DNA of 64,000 bases from Saccharomonospora sp. CUA-673. Lineage in GTDB: Bacteria; Actinomycetota; Actinomycetes; Mycobacteriales; Pseudonocardiaceae. How positions within the stretch are numbered: the stretch's first letter is position 1; every line of letters begins with the position of its first letter. The stretch spans positions 62,001-126,000 of the forward strand of contig NZ_MKKE01000001.1 in assembly GCF_001942305.1 (NCBI RefSeq), in the 5' to 3' direction. The notes under the pieces are model-generated. The model had not been told where the DNA came from, did no database searches, and saw only the letters and a program-made list of their open reading frames with translations. The translations under genes and the position numbers were made by a program. Below are positions 9,319-18,670 of this stretch, one piece after another.

Positions 9319-10716
9319 TCAGGCCGGTGATGACTCGAGCATTTCCGTCACCAGGGCGGCGATCGGTGAACGCTCCGAGCGCGTGAGCGTGACGTGCGCG
9401 AACAACGGGTGACCCTTCAACTTCTCGATCACCGCCGAGACGCCGTCGTGCCGGCCGACCCGCAGGTTGTCCCGCTGCGCGACGTCGTGGGTGAGCACCA
9501 CCCGCGACGCCGAACCGAGCCGCGAGAGCACCGTGAGCAGCACATTCCGCTCCAGCGACTGGGCCTCGTCGACGATCACGAACGAGTCGTGCAGCGACCG
9601 GCCGCGGATGTGCGTCAACGGCAGCACCTCGAGCATGCCGCGGTCGAGCACCTCGTCGACGACCTCCTGGCTGACCAGCGCACCGAGCGTGTCGAACACC
9701 GCCTGCGCCCAGGGCTGCATCTTCTCGTTCTCGGACCCCGGCAGGTACCCGAGGTCCTGCCCGCCGACCGCGTAGACCGGCCGGAACACGACCACCTTGC
9801 GGTGCATGCCGCGTTCCAGCACCGCCTCGAGGCCGGCGCACAGCGCCAGCGCCGACTTACCGGTACCGGCCCGCCCGCCGAGCGAGACGATGCCGACCTC
9901 CTGGTCGAGCAGCAGGTCGAGCGCGATCCGCTGTTCGGCCGAACGCCCGTGTAGGCCGAACGCCTCCCGGTCGCCGCGGACGAGTTTGACCTGCTTGTCC
10001 TGCGTGACGCGGGCCAGCGCACTGGTCGTTCCCGCCAGCAGCCGCAGCCCGGTATGACACGGCAGCTCGGCCGCGTCGGGCACGCCGAAGTCGGACAGGT
10101 CGGCCGAACCGGAGGAGAACAGCTCGTCGATGGCCTCCTGCGGAACGTCCAGGTCGGCCGTGCCGGTCCAGCCGGACGGCGTGACCTCCTCGGCGCGGTA
10201 CTCGTCGGCGGTCAGGCCGACCGCACCGGCCTTGACCCGCAGCGGAATGTCCTTGGTGACCAGCGTGACGGCCCCGCCGAGCTCCTTCGCCAGGTTCAAC
10301 GAGCACGCCAGGATGCGGTGGTCGTTGGCCTCCGTGCGGAATCCGGGCGGCAGCACCGTCGGATCGGAGTGGTTCAACTCGACGTGGATGGTGCCGCCGG
10401 CGTCGCCGATCGGCACCGGGGCGTCGAGGCGCCCGTGGGTGCGGCGCAGGTCGTCGAGCAGCCGGAGGGCTTCCCGTGCGAACCAGCCCAGTTCGGGGTG
10501 GTGCCGCTTACCCTCCAGCTCGTTGATCACCACGATCGGCAGGACCACCGGGTGTTCGGCAAATCTGGTCATCGCCCACGGGTCGGACAGCAACACCGAC
10601 GTGTCGAGCACGAAAGTTCTGGGCTGACCTGGGGATCCTGCGGCGTCGGGCTCAAAGCCCGGGGCGCCGATCGTAGCGGGGCCGGAGGCTTCTCGGGGCA
10701 AACGCTGCGCAGTCAC
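9319..10716 (-). CDS. phoH2: PIN-PhoH protein (PhoH2-type ribonuclease/helicase)
   Basis: A 465-residue fusion of an N-terminal PIN ribonuclease domain (from [13 protein letters not shown], with acidic residues near [10 protein letters not shown] and [10 protein letters not shown]) and a C-terminal PhoH ATPase. The ATPase has Walker [14 protein letters not shown] and Walker [12 protein letters not shown]. PhoH2 of mycobacteria is a sequence-specific RNA helicase and ribonuclease. I prefer GTG 10716, preceded by GAGGGAG, over a longer frame starting at 10788. Mycobacterial phoH2 has a short antitoxin-like gene (phoAT) just upstream; a 68-codon frame at 10730-10936 exists here but shows no recognisable similarity. 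Confidence 0.88.
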   Translation of the reverse strand: MTAQRLPREASGPATIGAPGFEPDAAGSPGQPRTFVLDTSVLLSDPWAMTRFAEHPVVLPIVVINELEGKRHHPELGWFAREALRLLDDLRRTHGRLDAPVPIGDAGGTIHVELNHSDPTVLPPGFRTEANDHRILACSLNLAKELGGAVTLVTKDIPLRVKAGAVGLTADEYRAEEVTPSGWTGTADLDVPQEAIDELFSSGSADLSDFGVPDAAELPCHTGLRLLAGTTSALARVTQDKQVKLVRGDREAFGLHGRSAEQRIALDLLLDQEVGIVSLGGRAGTGKSALALCAGLEAVLERGMHRKVVVFRPVYAVGGQDLGYLPGSENEKMQPWAQAVFDTLGALVSQEVVDEVLDRGMLEVLPLTHIRGRSLHDSFVIVDEAQSLERNVLLTVLSRLGSASRVVLTHDVAQRDNLRVGRHDGVSAVIEKLKGHPLFAHVTLTRSERSPIAALVTEMLESSPA

Positions 10717-11266
10717 GACGGCATCTCCCTCAGGGGCGTTGGCACCACGCCCGCACTCGCTGGGCCGGGCACTGCCCTGGCTGGTCATGCGATCCGACGT
10801 CGGAAGACGTCAGGTCACACGCCCACGAGGGCCCGGTGCCGGCCCCCTCGTGCGCTTGAACGGCTTCGCCGTTCGCTGTTCCACTGCCACGACCAGGGCC
10901 TCCCGTGACGAACCACATCGGTTCGTGGTCCGTCACCCGCGAAGCTACCGCCGCACGCCGACAAATGCAGGCAGCCGGCCAGGTGATTCACCGATTTGTC
11001 ATGTGAGCGCCGGTGACGGGACATCGAGGGCCGGTGATCGATACCGAAAGTCACCGGAACCGGGACTTGACGCCCATTTCTTCACCGGGAAAGAGCAGCG
11101 GTTTCGCAGGTGTTACGAACTCCGGTGACGCCATACCAGTTTCTCCCCGGAACCGGCAAGATCCGTACCCCTCCACGGTGACCCAAGGGCGTGTAGCACC
11201 TCGCATCCTCGCTGGTCAAGACCCACGATCGGCGCGTCGTCGCACGGCCGGCGCCGCACCGGCCCG
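10717..11266. other. 550-bp noncoding stretch upstream of phoH2
   Basis: No convincing gene is visible between the prenyl synthase stop and the phoH2 start. It contains a 7-bp stem with a 3-base loop (GAACGGC, TTC, GCCGTTC at 10858-10874) and a cluster of GGTGA/TCACC elements listed separately. It is long enough for a regulated 5' leader or a small RNA. Confidence 0.5.
10982..11128. promoter_or_regulatory. Cluster of CCGGTGA/TCACCGG elements
   Basis: The heptamer CCGGTGA or its complement occurs at 11010-11016, 11031-11037, 11051-11057, 11082-11088 and 11122-11128, and GGTGATTCACC (10982-10992) is a closely related short palindrome. Copies are on both strands, which resembles a multi-site operator upstream of phoH2. 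Confidence 0.4.
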
Positions 11267-12046
11267 TCAACCGCCGTATCGCCGATTCCGCACCGCGAAG
11301 TCGCGCAGCGCCCGCAGGAAGTCGACCCGCCGAAATGCGGGCCAATAGGCCTCGGTGAACCAGAATTCGGAGTGCGCCGATTGCCAGAGCAGAAATCCGG
11401 ACAAGCGCTGTTCTCCGGACGTCCGAATGATGAGATCCGGGTCCGGCTGCCCCGAAGTATACAAATGTTCGGAGATGTGGTCGACATCCAAAACCTTGGC
11501 GACCTCGCGGATCGACGTGCCCTCGTCGGCGTGCTGACGGAGCAGCTTGCGGACGGCGTCAGCGATCTCCTGCCTGCCGCCGTAACCGACGGCGACGTTG
11601 ACGACCATGCCCTTGCGGCCGTCGGTGCGCTGCGCGGCGGCGGTGAGTCGCGTCGCCACCTCGGCGGGCAGCATCTCCTGCGAGCCGACGATCGACAGCC
11701 GCCACGGGTTGCCCGGCGCGGCGAGCTCGTCGACGACGTCCGGGATGATCTGCAGCAGCGCCTGCACCTCCTCGTTCGCCCGGTGCCGCACGTTGTCGGT
11801 GGAGAGCAGGAACAGGGTGACGACCTCGACGTTCGCCTCGCGGCACCACGTCAGGAAGTTCTCGATGCGCTTGGCGCCCACGCGATGTCCACCGTTGACG
11901 TCGGTGAAGCCCGCTTCGCGCGCCCAGCGGCGATTACCGTCGAGGATGATGCCGATATGGCGGGGATGCTTGCCCGCGGACTGCTGTTGCAGCCGCCACG
12001 AGTAGAGGCGGTAAACGACCTTGGAAGCGAACGACCGAAGACTCAC
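11267..12046 (-). CDS. Short-chain Z-isoprenyl diphosphate synthase (Rv1086-like)
   Basis: A 259-residue cis-prenyltransferase of the UppS family. The catalytic segment GIILDGNRRWAREAGF with its Asp, the TLFLLSTDNVRH segment and the C-terminal DLIIRTSGEQRLSGFLLWQSAHSE are all present. The start is GTG 12046 (VSLRSFASKVVYRLYSW). The protein is divergent from a hemolysin III gene exactly as Rv1086 is from Rv1085c in M. tuberculosis; Rv1086 makes ω-E,Z-farnesyl diphosphate, which feeds decaprenyl phosphate synthesis. The product length here is therefore an inference from synteny. Confidence 0.87.
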   Translation of the reverse strand: MSLRSFASKVVYRLYSWRLQQQSAGKHPRHIGIILDGNRRWAREAGFTDVNGGHRVGAKRIENFLTWCREANVEVVTLFLLSTDNVRHRANEEVQALLQIIPDVVDELAAPGNPWRLSIVGSQEMLPAEVATRLTAAAQRTDGRKGMVVNVAVGYGGRQEIADAVRKLLRQHADEGTSIREVAKVLDVDHISEHLYTSGQPDPDLIIRTSGEQRLSGFLLWQSAHSEFWFTEAYWPAFRRVDFLRALRDFAVRNRRYGG

Positions 12047-12164
12047 GTCCAGGCAGCGTACGCGTGCCGGAATCGGCGCGTCGTCCGATCGGGCACTCGG
12101 CGATGCGCGTGACGTTCGCTGCTCGAGGGTGCGCCGGCCACATACGCCTCCGTAACCTGGATAC

Positions 12165-12839
12165 GTGAGCACGCTGACCGAACCGCCCCCGGCGAAGTCC
12201 GTCGACGAACGTCCACGACTGCGCGGGCACCTCCATTCCTGGAGCTTCTTCGGCGCCGTCGCGGCGGGCGCGGCCCTGATCGCGCTGGCCGCGTCGACCG
12301 TGTCCGGCCTCGCCGCAGCGGCGACGTCGGTCTACGGCGCCACCGTGCTGGGCCTTTTCGGCGTGAGCGCGCTGTATCACCGGCGCATCTGGAGTCCGCG
12401 CGGCTACAAATGGATGAAGCGCGCCGACCACTCGATGATCTTCCTGTTCATCGCCGGCACCTACACCCCGTTCACGCTGCTGGCGATGTCCCAGCCCACC
12501 GGTTACATCGTGCTCGGCGTGGTGTGGGCGGGCGCGATCGCGGGCGTCGCCCTCAAGATGCTGTGGCCGAAGGCGCCGCGCTGGCTGGGCGTGCCGATCT
12601 ACGTGGCGCTCGGCTGGGTGGCCGTCTTCGTGTTGCCCGAACTGGCCGTCAACGGCGGCGTCGCGGCGCTCGTGCTGCTGATCGTCGGCGGCGGGCTGTA
12701 CACCGTGGGGTCGGTGTTCTACGCGACGCGGTGGCCGAACTTCTGGCCGCGCACCTTCGGTTACCACGAGTTCTTCCACGCCTGCACGGTCCTGGCCGCG
12801 ATCTGCCACTACATCGCGATCTGGCTGGCCATGTACTAA
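12165..12839 (+). CDS. Hemolysin III / TrhA family membrane protein
   Basis: A 224-residue seven-helix membrane protein of the PAQR/hemolysin III family. The conserved polar residues are visible: SALYHR, RADHSMIFLFIAGTYTPF and GYHEFFHACTVLAAICHY, where histidines and an aspartate form the probable zinc site. The GTG start lies six bases after a TAACCT hexamer with no Shine-Dalgarno sequence, which suggests a leaderless transcript. Family members modulate membrane properties; cytolysis is not implied. It faces the prenyl synthase gene and is followed by a 21-bp tandem repeat. Confidence 0.87.
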   Translation: MSTLTEPPPAKSVDERPRLRGHLHSWSFFGAVAAGAALIALAASTVSGLAAAATSVYGATVLGLFGVSALYHRRIWSPRGYKWMKRADHSMIFLFIAGTYTPFTLLAMSQPTGYIVLGVVWAGAIAGVALKMLWPKAPRWLGVPIYVALGWVAVFVLPELAVNGGVAALVLLIVGGGLYTVGSVFYATRWPNFWPRTFGYHEFFHACTVLAAICHYIAIWLAMY

Positions 12840-12846
12840 ACGCGCC

Positions 12847-12930
12847 GTGTCAGCACCCCACGTCGCCGTGTCGGCAGTTGGCGTCGCCGTGTCGGCATCC
12901 CGCGTCGCTGTGTTGGCACGTCGGTACGCT
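12847..12930 (+). repeat. 21-bp tandem array A (four units)
   Basis: Four consecutive 21-bp units begin at 12847, 12868, 12889 and 12910. Each has the form GTGTCAGCA or GTGTCGGCA, six variable bases, then GTCGCC; the last starts GTGTTGGCA. The first unit is identical to units at 14588-14608 and 41611-41631 (read on the other strand). The array starts seven bases after the hemolysin III stop. Confidence 0.85.
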
Positions 12931-12937
12931 CCGCCGC

Positions 12938-13414
12938 ATGGCTAGCGGGAACGGCACGGTCGGGGTCGGCGTCGTCGTACGCGACGAGGACGGACGGGTG
13001 TTGCTCGGACTGCGCGCGAAAGCGGGCGAACCGGTCGTGTGGTGTCTGCCCGGTGGCGCCGTCGACCCTGGTGAGAGCTTCGAACAGGCCGCCGTACGCG
13101 AACTCGCCGAGGAAACCGGACTCACCGCCGACACGGCCGACGTCGTGGGCCTCGTGTTGGCACCGGGACCGGACGTCACGGCCACCGCGGTCGCGGTCGC
13201 CGGCCCCGCGCGAGGCGAACCCCACGTGCTCGAACCGCAGGTCTTCCGCACGTGGCAATGGTTCGCCGACCACGAGGTGCCCGCCGAGCTCTTCCCCGCG
13301 ACGCGGCAGGCCCTCGAGTTCCTCGCCGACGGCGCCGCGGCCGCCGGCACGTCCTACCGACTGACCGCCGCACAGACCGCACCCGCCGACACCGCGCCGA
13401 CGGGTCCGGACTGA
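12938..13414 (+). CDS. Nudix hydrolase
   Basis: A 158-residue Nudix protein. The Nudix box is complete: GGAVDPGES, then EQAAVREL, then AEETGL, carrying the REUXEEXGU metal-binding core at about residues 36-58. The fold begins GVGVVVRDEDGRVLLGLRAK and a C-terminal Thr/Pro/Ala-rich tail follows residue 140. Substrates of this group are nucleoside diphosphates linked to another moiety; which one is unknown. The ATG lies seven bases after the repeat array, so the array forms its immediate 5' region. Confidence 0.87.
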   Translation: MASGNGTVGVGVVVRDEDGRVLLGLRAKAGEPVVWCLPGGAVDPGESFEQAAVRELAEETGLTADTADVVGLVLAPGPDVTATAVAVAGPARGEPHVLEPQVFRTWQWFADHEVPAELFPATRQALEFLADGAAAAGTSYRLTAAQTAPADTAPTGPD

Positions 13415-13418
13415 CGCC

Positions 13419-14000
13419 TCACGGGCAGAAGCGGGCGGCCAGCTCGGCGACGCGGCTAGCGCGGTGTCCCTCGCGCAGCCGGCCGGCACGTTCGAGCAGG
13501 CTGAGTCCGTGCAGGGCACCCCACAGCACCTCGGTGGCGGTCCCATCCCCGCCACCGGCGGCGCCACCAGCACCGTCGCCGATCACGTCGGCGAGCGCGT
13601 CGAATCCGGCGCGGAGCTCGGCCTCGGCGTCCTCGCGCGCGAATCGGGCGTCGAGGGGCAGTTCGAACATGGCGGCGTACAACGCCGGATGCTCGGCGGC
13701 GAAATCCAGGTAGGCCACGGCCGCGGCCTCCACGGCAGGCCGGCCCGTGCGCCCGTGCACCGCGCTGCGGCACAGCCGCGCCAGCTCGACGAAACCCTCC
13801 AACGCGACTGCGCGCATGATCTCGGCCTTGCCGCCGGGGAAGTGTCCGTAGAGCACCGGCTGGCTGTAGCCGATCGCCTCGGCCAGATGGCGGGTCGTGA
13901 CGGCGGCCCAACCCTCAGCATCGGCGCGGGCACGGGCGGCGTCGAGGATCTGCCGGCGCCGGTCCTCCGCGCGTCGCTGTTTGGCCGCCGAGTCGGGCAT
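13419..14000 (-). CDS. TetR/AcrR family regulator (WHG-type C-terminal domain)
   Basis: A 193-residue TetR protein. The DNA-binding domain is at residues 10-60 (RRRQILDAARARADAEGW, TTRHLAEAIGYSQPVLYGHF, GKAEIMRAVALEGF), and the C-terminal part contains the TATEVLWGALHGLSLLE segment typical of the WHG subgroup. ATG 14000 is chosen over an upstream start at 14021. It is divergent from a DUF1772 gene, and the gap holds strong palindromes, so it probably represses both. Confidence 0.87.
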   Translation of the reverse strand: MPDSAAKQRRAEDRRRQILDAARARADAEGWAAVTTRHLAEAIGYSQPVLYGHFPGGKAEIMRAVALEGFVELARLCRSAVHGRTGRPAVEAAAVAYLDFAAEHPALYAAMFELPLDARFAREDAEAELRAGFDALADVIGDGAGGAAGGGDGTATEVLWGALHGLSLLERAGRLREGHRASRVAELAARFCP

Positions 14001-14031
14001 CGATCCTCCGATTCCGGGCACGTTAGGTCGA

Positions 14032-14070
14032 GCGGTGCTAGCCTAGCAATGCTAGAAATTCTAGCACCGC
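14032..14070. promoter_or_regulatory. TetR operator palindromes
   Basis: GCGGTGCTAG (14032-14041) is the exact inverted repeat of CTAGCACCGC (14061-14070). Inside lies a 15-bp palindrome, GCTAGAA-A-TTCTAGC (14051-14065), and a further CTAGC copy. The site is in the 90-bp divergent gap and matches expectations for a TetR dimer site. Confidence 0.7.
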
Positions 14071-14090
14071 TAACCCGAGAGGGGTCTGCC

Positions 14091-14534
14091 ATGACCTCGC
14101 TGCTGGCCGTGCTCACCGCGACCGTCGTCGGCCTGTTGGTCGGCGTCGAACTGGCCGTCGCGGCCGTCGTCAACCCGATCCTGGCGCGACTGCCGGCAGG
14201 ACCCGCGCTCGACGGTCGCGCCGACGGGGCGCGCAGGCTCGGGCGCACCATGCCGTTCTGGTACGCCGCATCGCTGGCGCTCACCGTCGCGCTGACGATC
14301 GCCGCGTGGCCGACCGCCTCGGCCACGGCCGCAGCGGTGTTGCTGCTGATCAGCGTGCTGATGTCGGTCACGCTGCTCGTGCCGATCAGCAATCGTTCGG
14401 CACGCTGGACCGCCGACGAGCACCCACCCGACTGGCGTGATCAGCTGCGCCGTTGGGACCGCCTGCACCACGTGCGGGTGGGTGTCCTCGCCGCGGCGTT
14501 CGTCCTCGTACTTGTCGCGACGACGACACTCTGA
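14091..14534 (+). CDS. DUF1772-family integral membrane protein
   Basis: A 147-residue protein with four hydrophobic segments (about 5-27, 52-73, 76-97 and 128-145). The pattern GVELAVAAVVNPILARLP near the start and LVPISNRSARW after the third helix fits the DUF1772 (anthrone-oxygenase-like) family. ATG 14091 follows the AGAGGGG ribosome site. Transcribed divergently from a TetR gene across a clear operator; function unknown, with detoxification or ligand oxidation as guesses from the family. Confidence 0.78.
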   Translation: MTSLLAVLTATVVGLLVGVELAVAAVVNPILARLPAGPALDGRADGARRLGRTMPFWYAASLALTVALTIAAWPTASATAAAVLLLISVLMSVTLLVPISNRSARWTADEHPPDWRDQLRRWDRLHHVRVGVLAAAFVLVLVATTTL

Positions 14535-14558
14535 CCACCCGCGCACCGTCCCCGAAAC

Positions 14559-14608
14559 GCCAACACGGCGACGCCAGGTGCTGACACGGCGACGTGGGGT
14601 GCTGACAC
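14559..14608 (-). repeat. 21-bp tandem array B (two units plus a remnant)
   Basis: Read on the minus strand, a perfect consensus unit (14608-14588) is followed by a second unit (14587-14567) and a degraded one beginning GTGTTGGCG. The first unit starts two bases after the acyl-CoA oxidase-like stop codon. It occupies most of the gap between convergent genes. Confidence 0.8.
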
Positions 14609-14610
14609 GG

Positions 14611-16503
14611 TCAGTCGGCGATGATCGGGGCCTGGAGGAACTGCTCCGGGATGGCGAAGGCGTCGACGAGTTCGCGGGCCCGCGGACGCAGTTCGCGGCA
14701 CAGTTCGTTCACCGCCGCGACGACGGCCTTCGACCGCTGGCTGGTGAGCCTGCCGTGTTCGAGGAACCAGGCGCGGTCGGCCTCGATGTTGGCCAGCGCG
14801 TACAGGTCGCACAGCTGCTCGAGCAGCGCCTTGGTGTCCGGGTCGGTGCAGCCGTCGATGGCGCCGACGAAGCCTTCGAGCACGACCCGGTCGACGTGCA
14901 CCCGGCCGGCGCGCAGCACGTGGTCCTGGGCGTTGTTGAACACGTCGAACGCGTCGACGCCGTCGTTTCCGGCCCGTCGCAGCCGCTGGACGAGGCTGTC
15001 GAGCACGTGCTCCTCGCGGTCCTCGAACATGCGGACCTGCCAGGCGCGGTCGTACAGCGAGTCCTCCTCGTCGCGCCGCGGCCCGGCGTCCATGATCCGC
15101 TCGATGACCTTGCGTGCGGCCGTGCGCTCGATGACCCGCTCGAAGACCTGCTCGGCGACGAACCGCGCCGTCTCGAGCGGCCGCAGATCCTGCACCTCCT
15201 GCTTGTAGCTGGTCAGCATGCCCTTGGCGACGAGCTGCAACAGCACGGTGTTGTCGCCCTCGAACGTGGTGAACACGTCGGTGTCGGCCTTGAGCTGCGG
15301 CAGGATGTTCTCGGCGAGGTAGCCGGCGCCGCCGCACGCCTCGCGCGCGGCCTGGATCGTCGACGTCGCATGCCACGTCGCGACCGCCTTGACCCCGGCG
15401 GCGTGCGATTCGAACTCCCGGCGCATGCGCTCGTCCGGTTCGTCGATGTGCTGCAACTCGTCGAGCGCGGTGACGAGCTCCTCCTGCGCGAAGTGCAGCG
15501 CGTACGTCGTCGCGAGTGCGGGCAGGAGTTTGCGCTGGTGTCCGAGGTAGTCGAGGATCGCGACCTCGTCGTCGGTGCCGGGACGCTCGAACTGGGTGCG
15601 CCGGTCGCCGTAGCGCACCGCGATCGTCAGCGCCCGCTTCGTCGCACTGCCGGCGCTGCCCGCGACGCTGACGCGGCCGCGCACGAGCGTGCCGAGCATC
15701 GTGAAGAACCGCCGGCCGTCGCTCTCGATGGGGCTCGAGTAGGTGCCGTCCTCGGCGACGTCGCCGTACCGGTTGAGCAGCGCGGTCCGCGGGATGCGCA
15801 CCTCGTCGAACGTCAGCCTGCCGTTGTCGACGCCGTTGAGGCCGGCCTTGTGCCCGCAGTCCTCGATGGTCACGCCGGGCATCGGGGTGCCGTCGTCGTT
15901 GCGGATCGGCACGAGGAAGGCGTGCACGCCGCGGCTCTCACCACCGGTCACCAGCTGCGCGAACACGGCGGCCATGCGGCCGTCGCGGGCGGCGTTGCCG
16001 ATGTACTCCTTGCGCGCCGACGTGTCCGGCGTGTGTACCACGAACTCCTGCGTGGCCGGGTCGTAAGTCGCGGTGGTCTTGAGGTTCTGGACGTCGGAGC
16101 CGTGGCCGTACTCGGTCATCGCGAAGCAGCCGGGCAGGTCGAGATCCATGATCGCCCGCAGGTAGCGCTCGTGGTGGCGCTGCGTGCCCAACAGCTCGAC
16201 CGCGCCGCCGAACAGGCCCCACTGCACGCCGGCCTTGACCATCACCGACAGGTCGCCGAGCGCGATCATCTCGAACGAGACGATCGAACCGCCGATGTCG
16301 CCCTTGCCGCCGTACTCGACGGGGAATCCGAGGTGCGGACGCCCGGTCCGCGCGAGTTCCTTCAGCTGATCCAGCACCTGTGCGCGGTGCTCCTCGCGCT
16401 CGAGCCCGTGGGCCGGCGGCTGCTCGGTGCTGTCCAGCTGGGCGCGCACGTCGCGACGCACGCCTGCCCACCTGCCGTCGAGAACGTCTGTCAGGGGCGT
16501 CAT
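14611..16503 (-). CDS. Acyl-CoA dehydrogenase/oxidase family flavoprotein
   Basis: A 630-residue protein of the long acyl-CoA oxidase type, nearly twice the usual acyl-CoA dehydrogenase length. The flavin domain shows CFAMTEYGHGSDVQNL and the middle domain FLVPIRNDDGTPMPGVTIEDCG. The segment FTTFEGDNTVLLQLVAKG carries the probable catalytic Glu, and an additional C-terminal helical domain continues to IPEQFLQAP. It would oxidise acyl-CoA to trans-2-enoyl-CoA in fatty acid breakdown; whether it uses oxygen or an electron-transfer flavoprotein cannot be told from sequence alone. It stands alone, with no other beta-oxidation gene nearby. Confidence 0.87.
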   Translation of the reverse strand: MTPLTDVLDGRWAGVRRDVRAQLDSTEQPPAHGLEREEHRAQVLDQLKELARTGRPHLGFPVEYGGKGDIGGSIVSFEMIALGDLSVMVKAGVQWGLFGGAVELLGTQRHHERYLRAIMDLDLPGCFAMTEYGHGSDVQNLKTTATYDPATQEFVVHTPDTSARKEYIGNAARDGRMAAVFAQLVTGGESRGVHAFLVPIRNDDGTPMPGVTIEDCGHKAGLNGVDNGRLTFDEVRIPRTALLNRYGDVAEDGTYSSPIESDGRRFFTMLGTLVRGRVSVAGSAGSATKRALTIAVRYGDRRTQFERPGTDDEVAILDYLGHQRKLLPALATTYALHFAQEELVTALDELQHIDEPDERMRREFESHAAGVKAVATWHATSTIQAAREACGGAGYLAENILPQLKADTDVFTTFEGDNTVLLQLVAKGMLTSYKQEVQDLRPLETARFVAEQVFERVIERTAARKVIERIMDAGPRRDEEDSLYDRAWQVRMFEDREEHVLDSLVQRLRRAGNDGVDAFDVFNNAQDHVLRAGRVHVDRVVLEGFVGAIDGCTDPDTKALLEQLCDLYALANIEADRAWFLEHGRLTSQRSKAVVAAVNELCRELRPRARELVDAFAIPEQFLQAPIIAD

Positions 16504-16596
16504 ACCGCCAGCCTGCCGGAGAACGCGGTCGAACGCACTCCTGACATGCCAGCCGCCACGCGGGCTTCACTCCACAGTAGACATCGGGGTCGGCGT

Positions 16597-18606
16597 TCAG
16601 AGGGTGAGCTGCCGGACGAGGTCCTCGCTCGTGGTCACCGGACGCTCGCAGACGTAGCCGCGGCAGACGTACGCGGCGGGTTCACCGTCGACGAGCGGCC
16701 GGTCGGCCAGCAGCGGCACGTCGGCGCTCTCGGGGGTGCCGGCCAGGACGACCGACCCGCCGGGCACACGCCGGGCCGCCGTCGCCACCAGCTCCTGCCG
16801 TGCGGCCGCGTCCTCGCCGACGACCGCGACCTGCAACGGCCCGGTCTGCATGGCCTCGGCGACGGCGGCCCAGTTGCCCGCGAACCGCGGCACCTGCGTC
16901 ACCAGTGCGCCCGCCCGCGCGACGGCCTTCTCGCACAACGACCGGTATCGCGTGGCGCGGTCCGGACCGGCCAACGCGGACGCCGTCAGCAGGGCACTCG
17001 CCAGCGCCGAGGCGCCGGACGGGGTGGCGTTGTCGGTCGGGTCGGCGGGCCGGTTGATGAGCTGTTCGGCGTCGTCGGCGGTGTCGTGGAACGCGCCGGG
17101 AGCCTCGGCGGCGAACCGGTCGACCGCGACGTCGAGCAGTCGCGTCGCCTCGCCCAGCCATTCGGGGTCGCCGGTCGCCTGGTGGAGTGCGAGCAGGCCC
17201 TCGGCGGTGCAGGCGTAGTCCTCGAGCACCCCGTCGGCCTCGCCGACGACACCGTCGCGCGAGGTGCGGCGCAGCTTGCCGTCGACGGCGTGCACGTCGA
17301 GCAGCAGCCGAGCGGCGTCGCCTGCGGCGTCGACCCATTCCGGTTCGCCCAGCGCGGTACCCGCCTCGGCCAGCGCCGCGACCGCGAGTCCGTTCCACGC
17401 CGCGACGACCTTGTCGTCCCGGTCGGGCTGCGGACGTCGGTTGCGCGCCGTCAGCAGCTCCGTCCGCACGCGCTGCCACCGTTCGGTGTCGTCGGGATCG
17501 GCGGGAAGTTGCAGTGTCGAGGCGCCTTCCTCGAACGTCCCCTCGTCGGTGACGGCGAACGTCTCGGCCGCCCACGCGCCGTCGTCCTCGCCGAGCACCT
17601 CGACCAGCTGTTTCGGCGTCCACACGTAGGTGAGGCCCTCGACGCCGTCGGTGTCGGCGTCGAGCGACGCGGCGAACCCTCCTTGCGGGGTGCGCAGGTC
17701 ACGCATGAGGAACTCGGCGGTGTCCGCGGCGACGCGCTGCGCGCCCGCGTGCCCGGTGCGGCGCGCGAGGTGCGTGTAGACACGGAGCAGCAACGCGTTG
17801 TCGTACAACATCTTCTCGAAGTGCGGCACGACCCAGCGTCCGTCCACGGAGTACCGGGCGAAGCCGCCCGCGAGTTGGTCGTAGATGCCGCCGCGCGCCA
17901 TCCCCTCGGCCGTCAGTTCCACAATGGACAACGCGGCGGGGTTGGCCGTCCGTTCGTAGTGCCGCACGAGGAACTCCAGGACCATCGACGGCGGGAACTT
18001 CGGCGCACCACCGAATCCGCCGTAGCCCGGGTCGGTCTCCTCGCGGAGCTTGGTGACCGCGGCGGTGAGCAGCTCGTCGTCCACCTGCTGCTCGCGCAGT
18101 GGTCCGGACTGCTTCTCGAGGTGCTCGACGATCTTGCCGGCGCCCTCGGTGAGTTCCTCAGGCCGTTCGTCCCACGCCCGCGCGACGGCGTCCAGCACCT
18201 GCCGGAACGCGGGCATTCCGTGGACGGGCGCGGGCGGGTAGTAGGTGCCGCAGTGGAACGGTTTCCCGTCCGGGGTGAGGAAACACGTCATCGGCCAGCC
18301 TCCCTGGCCGGTCATGGCCTGCGTGGCCGACATGTACACGGCGTCGATGTCGGGGCGTTCCTCGCGGTCGACCTTGACGTTGACGAAGTGCTCGTTCATC
18401 ACGGCCGCGATCTCGTCGTCCTCGAACGACTCGTGCGCCATCACGTGACACCAGTGGCAGGCCGCGTAGCCCACAGACAGGAGGATCGGCACGTTCCGTT
18501 CGGCCGCCTCCGCCAGGGCCTCGGGACCCCAGGGCCACCAGTCGACCGGGTTGTCGGCGTGCTGCAGCAGGTACGGGCTCGTCGAGTTCGCAAGGCGGTT
18601 GGCCAT
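16597..18606 (-). CDS. DUF255 thioredoxin-domain protein (YyaL/Rv1084-like)
   Basis: A 669-residue cytosolic protein. An N-terminal thioredoxin-like domain carries the CHWCH motif ([18 protein letters not shown]) and [14 protein letters not shown], and is followed by an alpha/alpha six-barrel resembling N-acylglucosamine epimerases ([39 protein letters not shown]). The start ATG 18606 ([24 protein letters not shown]) is preferred; TTG 18612 is also possible. Biochemical function is unknown across the family. It sits in the mca-greA block conserved with Rv1084. Confidence 0.87.
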   Translation of the reverse strand: MANRLANSTSPYLLQHADNPVDWWPWGPEALAEAAERNVPILLSVGYAACHWCHVMAHESFEDDEIAAVMNEHFVNVKVDREERPDIDAVYMSATQAMTGQGGWPMTCFLTPDGKPFHCGTYYPPAPVHGMPAFRQVLDAVARAWDERPEELTEGAGKIVEHLEKQSGPLREQQVDDELLTAAVTKLREETDPGYGGFGGAPKFPPSMVLEFLVRHYERTANPAALSIVELTAEGMARGGIYDQLAGGFARYSVDGRWVVPHFEKMLYDNALLLRVYTHLARRTGHAGAQRVAADTAEFLMRDLRTPQGGFAASLDADTDGVEGLTYVWTPKQLVEVLGEDDGAWAAETFAVTDEGTFEEGASTLQLPADPDDTERWQRVRTELLTARNRRPQPDRDDKVVAAWNGLAVAALAEAGTALGEPEWVDAAGDAARLLLDVHAVDGKLRRTSRDGVVGEADGVLEDYACTAEGLLALHQATGDPEWLGEATRLLDVAVDRFAAEAPGAFHDTADDAEQLINRPADPTDNATPSGASALASALLTASALAGPDRATRYRSLCEKAVARAGALVTQVPRFAGNWAAVAEAMQTGPLQVAVVGEDAAARQELVATAARRVPGGSVVLAGTPESADVPLLADRPLVDGEPAAYVCRGYVCERPVTTSEDLVRQLTL

Positions 18607-18670
18607 GGTCAACAGGGTCTCACCTCAGGCCAACCCCCTCCACCCGACGGCCCCACCACGAGGTCTGCGT

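Noticed and set aside
10730-10936. phoAT-like antitoxin gene upstream of phoH2
   Set aside because: A 68-codon frame exists but is Gly/Arg/Pro-rich, has no ribosome site and does not resemble an antitoxin.
12847-12930. CRISPR array
   Set aside because: Units are contiguous 21-mers without unique spacers of constant length, there are no cas genes, and copies occur in three short intergenic places.
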